From the NCBI GenBank assembly GCA_016780385.1, contig JADHLY010000003.1, positions 27,574-91,573 on the forward strand: a stretch of DNA of 64,000 bases, in the 5' to 3' direction. The notes beneath the pieces were generated by a model. It was not told the origin of the DNA. It saw nothing but the letters and a program-made list of their open reading frames with translations, and did no database searches. This DNA comes from Flavobacteriales bacterium. GTDB taxonomy: Bacteria; Bacteroidota; Bacteroidia; Flavobacteriales_D; Sanyastnellaceae. The translations under genes and the position numbers were made by a program. This document shows, piece by piece, positions 61,993 to 64,000 of the stretch (positions within the stretch are counted from its first letter, which is position 1; each line of letters opens with the position of its first letter).

Positions 61993-64000
61993 TCACTCCC
62001 TAAGGTAGTATTGGTCGAAGAACATCAGGTACGCGTCCACGTTTTTGCCCTTAAAGAGCTCCACATAGTTCTCGGTGTGGATCATGAAGGTCTTGTAGCC
62101 ACTCGTGTTGAAGTCGATCATCGACTCTCTGTTGCCGGTCAACACCCGGTAGTAATCCATCGCCCTGTCCTTGCGCACGAATTGCTTGACCAACACCAAC
62201 TGGTTCTCCCGGTCGAGCAAATTGCTGGTGACCTTGAGGTTGGCGCTCCCAAAAAACTGGCGGTTGAAGTCCGACAGCGCCGCCTTGGTGCCCTCAGCAT
62301 CACCATCCCGCACCGGGATGATCACCCCGAGGTAGTGTTCCAACACGGGCTTATCGGTGAAATTCCCCATGTCCGGCATGGTGGGCACGGCATCTGACTT
62401 CTTCTTCTCCTTCTTTTCGGTGGCACCGAGCCCTTCCAGAATCTCCCCGGCGGCCATGCCTTGTTCAGTGGAGTCACAACCCGCGACCACCTCCTTCAAC
62501 GCCTCGATGTAGTTGTCACGGCTCCTTGCCCGGCCGTCCAACCATCCGATGCACTGCGCCTTCAAAAAGCGGTACCGGCACTCCTGGGTGTGGTTGGGCA
62601 CGGTATCCAACGTCGCATTGATTTCAGACAAGATGGCCTGGTAGTCCTTCTGTGCATAATAGCGGATCAGGTGGGCCTCATAAGCCGCCAATTCATCCAA
62701 CCGCCGCTGCTCCTCGAAGTCCACGAAGTCGGGATCCTCCACCAACTGGGCCCACTCACTGTCAGGATAGCGCAATGAAATCTGATCGGCCCAATACTGA
62801 GAGTTACAAGTACCACAGAAAGGGTTGGTGTAGTTCTCTGTCTCCTCCAAGAACAGGTACGTCCGATAAAGCTGGTAGTGGGCCAACGGATGTTCCATAC
62901 TCTCTTCATACCGGTCCAAAAGGTCGACCCAAGACTCAATGGCATTGTCTGTATCGTCCAGCTTTTCCTTGTAGATCACGCCGCTTTGGTACACTGCTGT
63001 CGCCGTCTCAACATCAGCTGCGGCCCGCTGCACGGTATCACACGGCAAGCCCTCCATCAGCTCCTCAGGTGTAGGAAGTTCACCGCCTGACCCCAACATA
63101 TCGACAGAAGTCTCGTCCTGCACCACATCATCGATGGTACCAAAACCCGCCGCCATTTTCCTGCTGCGCCGCCAATCGTCTTCCAATTCACGGTCTCCCC
63201 AGCGGTCCTGAAAGAACGACTGACCCGCTGTGCGCAACCGGGGGTTGTACGGCCAAAAAGCGGTCGCGCTACCCGGACCATTCAAACTCGCCAGAGCGGC
63301 TTCCTCAGCCAAGCGCGCCGCTTCTTCCTCCGCTTCTTCCTGGGCCACACGCAAATCCTCGATGATGTCCTCCAAACGGGCATAGCGCTCGTCCTCATCA
63401 AGGTCGCACAGCGCCCTCAGGCTGTCGTTCCTCACGATGACCATCAATTGCTCCACGAGTTCCGTGAGGCTTTTGGCGTTGTTGCGGACTTCGACATACC
63501 GAGGGTGGTCCTCGTCCATGTTGGCCAGCGTGCTGTCATAGTAAGCCTGTGCCAACTCGTAATCCCGGTCCTCCAGGTGAAGGTCCGCCAGCGCCAAGAA
63601 ACTCTTCATGCGCGGACGGCGGTTCCCAGAGTCTTCGGCCAGGGCATCCCGCAAAAATTCCATCCCCTCTTCCCGGTTGAGTTCCTCCAATTCTATTTGC
63701 GCCAAGGCGTAGTACACCTGGTCGCGGTACTCTTCGTTCTTGTCGTCCTCCAACATGTCGAAAAACAGCTCCCGAATTTCCTCGCTGCGTCCCCCCCGGC
63801 GGTCATACGCCAAAGCCTGCTGCATGCGGGCTTGAAACTCCATTTCATAGGGTGTGCGGAGCTTCACCACATCCTCGAACAGATCAATCGCCTGCTGGTT
63901 GCGGCCATAGCGCTGTTTCAATTGGGCCAACACAAACAAGGGCCTGGCGCGGTCCCGCTTCTTTTTGATCAACGGAATGGCGCGCTCGATGGACGCCATG
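61993..64000 (-). CDS. porW: PorW/SprE-like TPR protein of the type IX secretion/gliding system (5' end outside window)
   Basis: The frame is open to the window edge, so the true start is beyond base 64000; about 668 residues are visible of an expected 850-900. TPR-like helices (FVLAQLKQRYGRNQQAIDLF, VYYALAQIELEELNREEGME) make up the N-terminal part. The signature FQDRWGDRELEDDWRRSRK, which follows FWPYNPRLRT, is characteristic of SprE/PorW. These lipoproteins connect the T9SS trans-envelope complex. This agrees with the two secreted proteins with sorting domains in the window. Named from sequence and genomic context. Confidence 0.85.
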   Translation of the reverse strand, partial: MASIERAIPLIKKKRDRARPLFVLAQLKQRYGRNQQAIDLFEDVVKLRTPYEMEFQARMQQALAYDRRGGRSEEIRELFFDMLEDDKNEEYRDQVYYALAQIELEELNREEGMEFLRDALAEDSGNRRPRMKSFLALADLHLEDRDYELAQAYYDSTLANMDEDHPRYVEVRNNAKSLTELVEQLMVIVRNDSLRALCDLDEDERYARLEDIIEDLRVAQEEAEEEAARLAEEAALASLNGPGSATAFWPYNPRLRTAGQSFFQDRWGDRELEDDWRRSRKMAAGFGTIDDVVQDETSVDMLGSGGELPTPEELMEGLPCDTVQRAAADVETATAVYQSGVIYKEKLDDTDNAIESWVDLLDRYEESMEHPLAHYQLYRTYLFLEETENYTNPFCGTCNSQYWADQISLRYPDSEWAQLVEDPDFVDFEEQRRLDELAAYEAHLIRYYAQKDYQAILSEINATLDTVPNHTQECRYRFLKAQCIGWLDGRARSRDNYIEALKEVVAGCDSTEQGMAAGEILEGLGATEKKEKKKSDAVPTMPDMGNFTDKPVLEHYLGVIIPVRDGDAEGTKAALSDFNRQFFGSANLKVTSNLLDRENQLVLVKQFVRKDRAMDYYRVLTGNRESMIDFNTSGYKTFMIHTENYVELFKGKNVDAYLMFFDQYYLRE

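Overview
The window is 64 kb of ordinary chromosome from a member of the Bacteroidota, most likely a moderately GC-rich flavobacterial lineage. The evidence is lineage-typical gene content: a MurF-Alr fusion, a split ATP synthase cluster without atpD/atpC, ftsX-DUF3098-uppP, a panC / single-domain glycogen-synthase / DUF4270 / glmS neighbourhood, DUF4837 beside a MltD-type transglycosylase, DUF5522, a PorW/SprE protein of the type IX secretion system (T9SS), and secreted proteins that end in T9SS-type sorting domains. Promoters also look Bacteroidota-like: TAnnTTTG or TAnnTTCG -7 boxes, with TTG/TTTG about 20 bases upstream where it can be seen. Shine-Dalgarno sequences are largely absent. No insertion sequence, prophage, CRISPR array or rRNA was seen. 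The only tRNA is tRNA-Leu(CAA).

Layout. 1-3.3 kb: the end of uvrC, then a convergent MbnP/MbnH-like pair. 3.4-12.4 kb: thiL, then a large Fe-S assembly operon sufA-B-C-D-tlyA-sufS-sufE-sufT-dxr, with coupled or overlapping junctions and a palindrome over its promoter. 12.4-16.6 kb (minus): frr, pyrH, tsf, rpsB, rpsI, rplM. 16.7-22.7 kb: tdk, murF-alr, DUF5522, hutU and a pentapeptide-repeat protein. 22.8-29.4 kb: a TetR-controlled RND efflux operon. 29.4-32.4 kb: a reductase/epimerase and a PurF-type amidophosphoribosyltransferase. 32.4-36.3 kb (minus): cysH, an Rrf2 regulator, a secreted T9SS protein, tRNA-Leu and a histidine kinase. 36.3-36.5 kb: an AT-rich gap that may encode a small RNA. 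36.5-46.5 kb: an AsmA-like protein, an exported superoxide dismutase, then cell-envelope genes (uppP, ftsX, FKBP, DUF4837, mltD, tatA) and panC. 46.7-54.3 kb: glycogen-synthase-like protein, DUF4270, glmS, PLP decarboxylase, outer-membrane protein and cyclase. 54.4-64 kb (minus): PorW/SprE, bactofilin, atpZ, atpI-like, atpB-E-F-H-A-G and a histidine kinase.

How the genes fit together. Three themes recur. The first is sulfur and iron-sulfur control: the suf operon, an APS reductase gene, and an Rrf2 regulator with four cysteines, with strong dyads over both the suf and cysH promoters. The second is cell-surface export: PorW, TatA, T9SS cargo, lipoproteins and a Tat-lipoprotein SOD. The third is envelope synthesis and energy conservation. 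No clearly new multi-gene defence or metabolic system is visible. The least explained signals are regulatory: the palindromic operators, a repeated -7-box-N4-start-codon arrangement that suggests leaderless transcripts, and the candidate small RNA near 36.4 kb.
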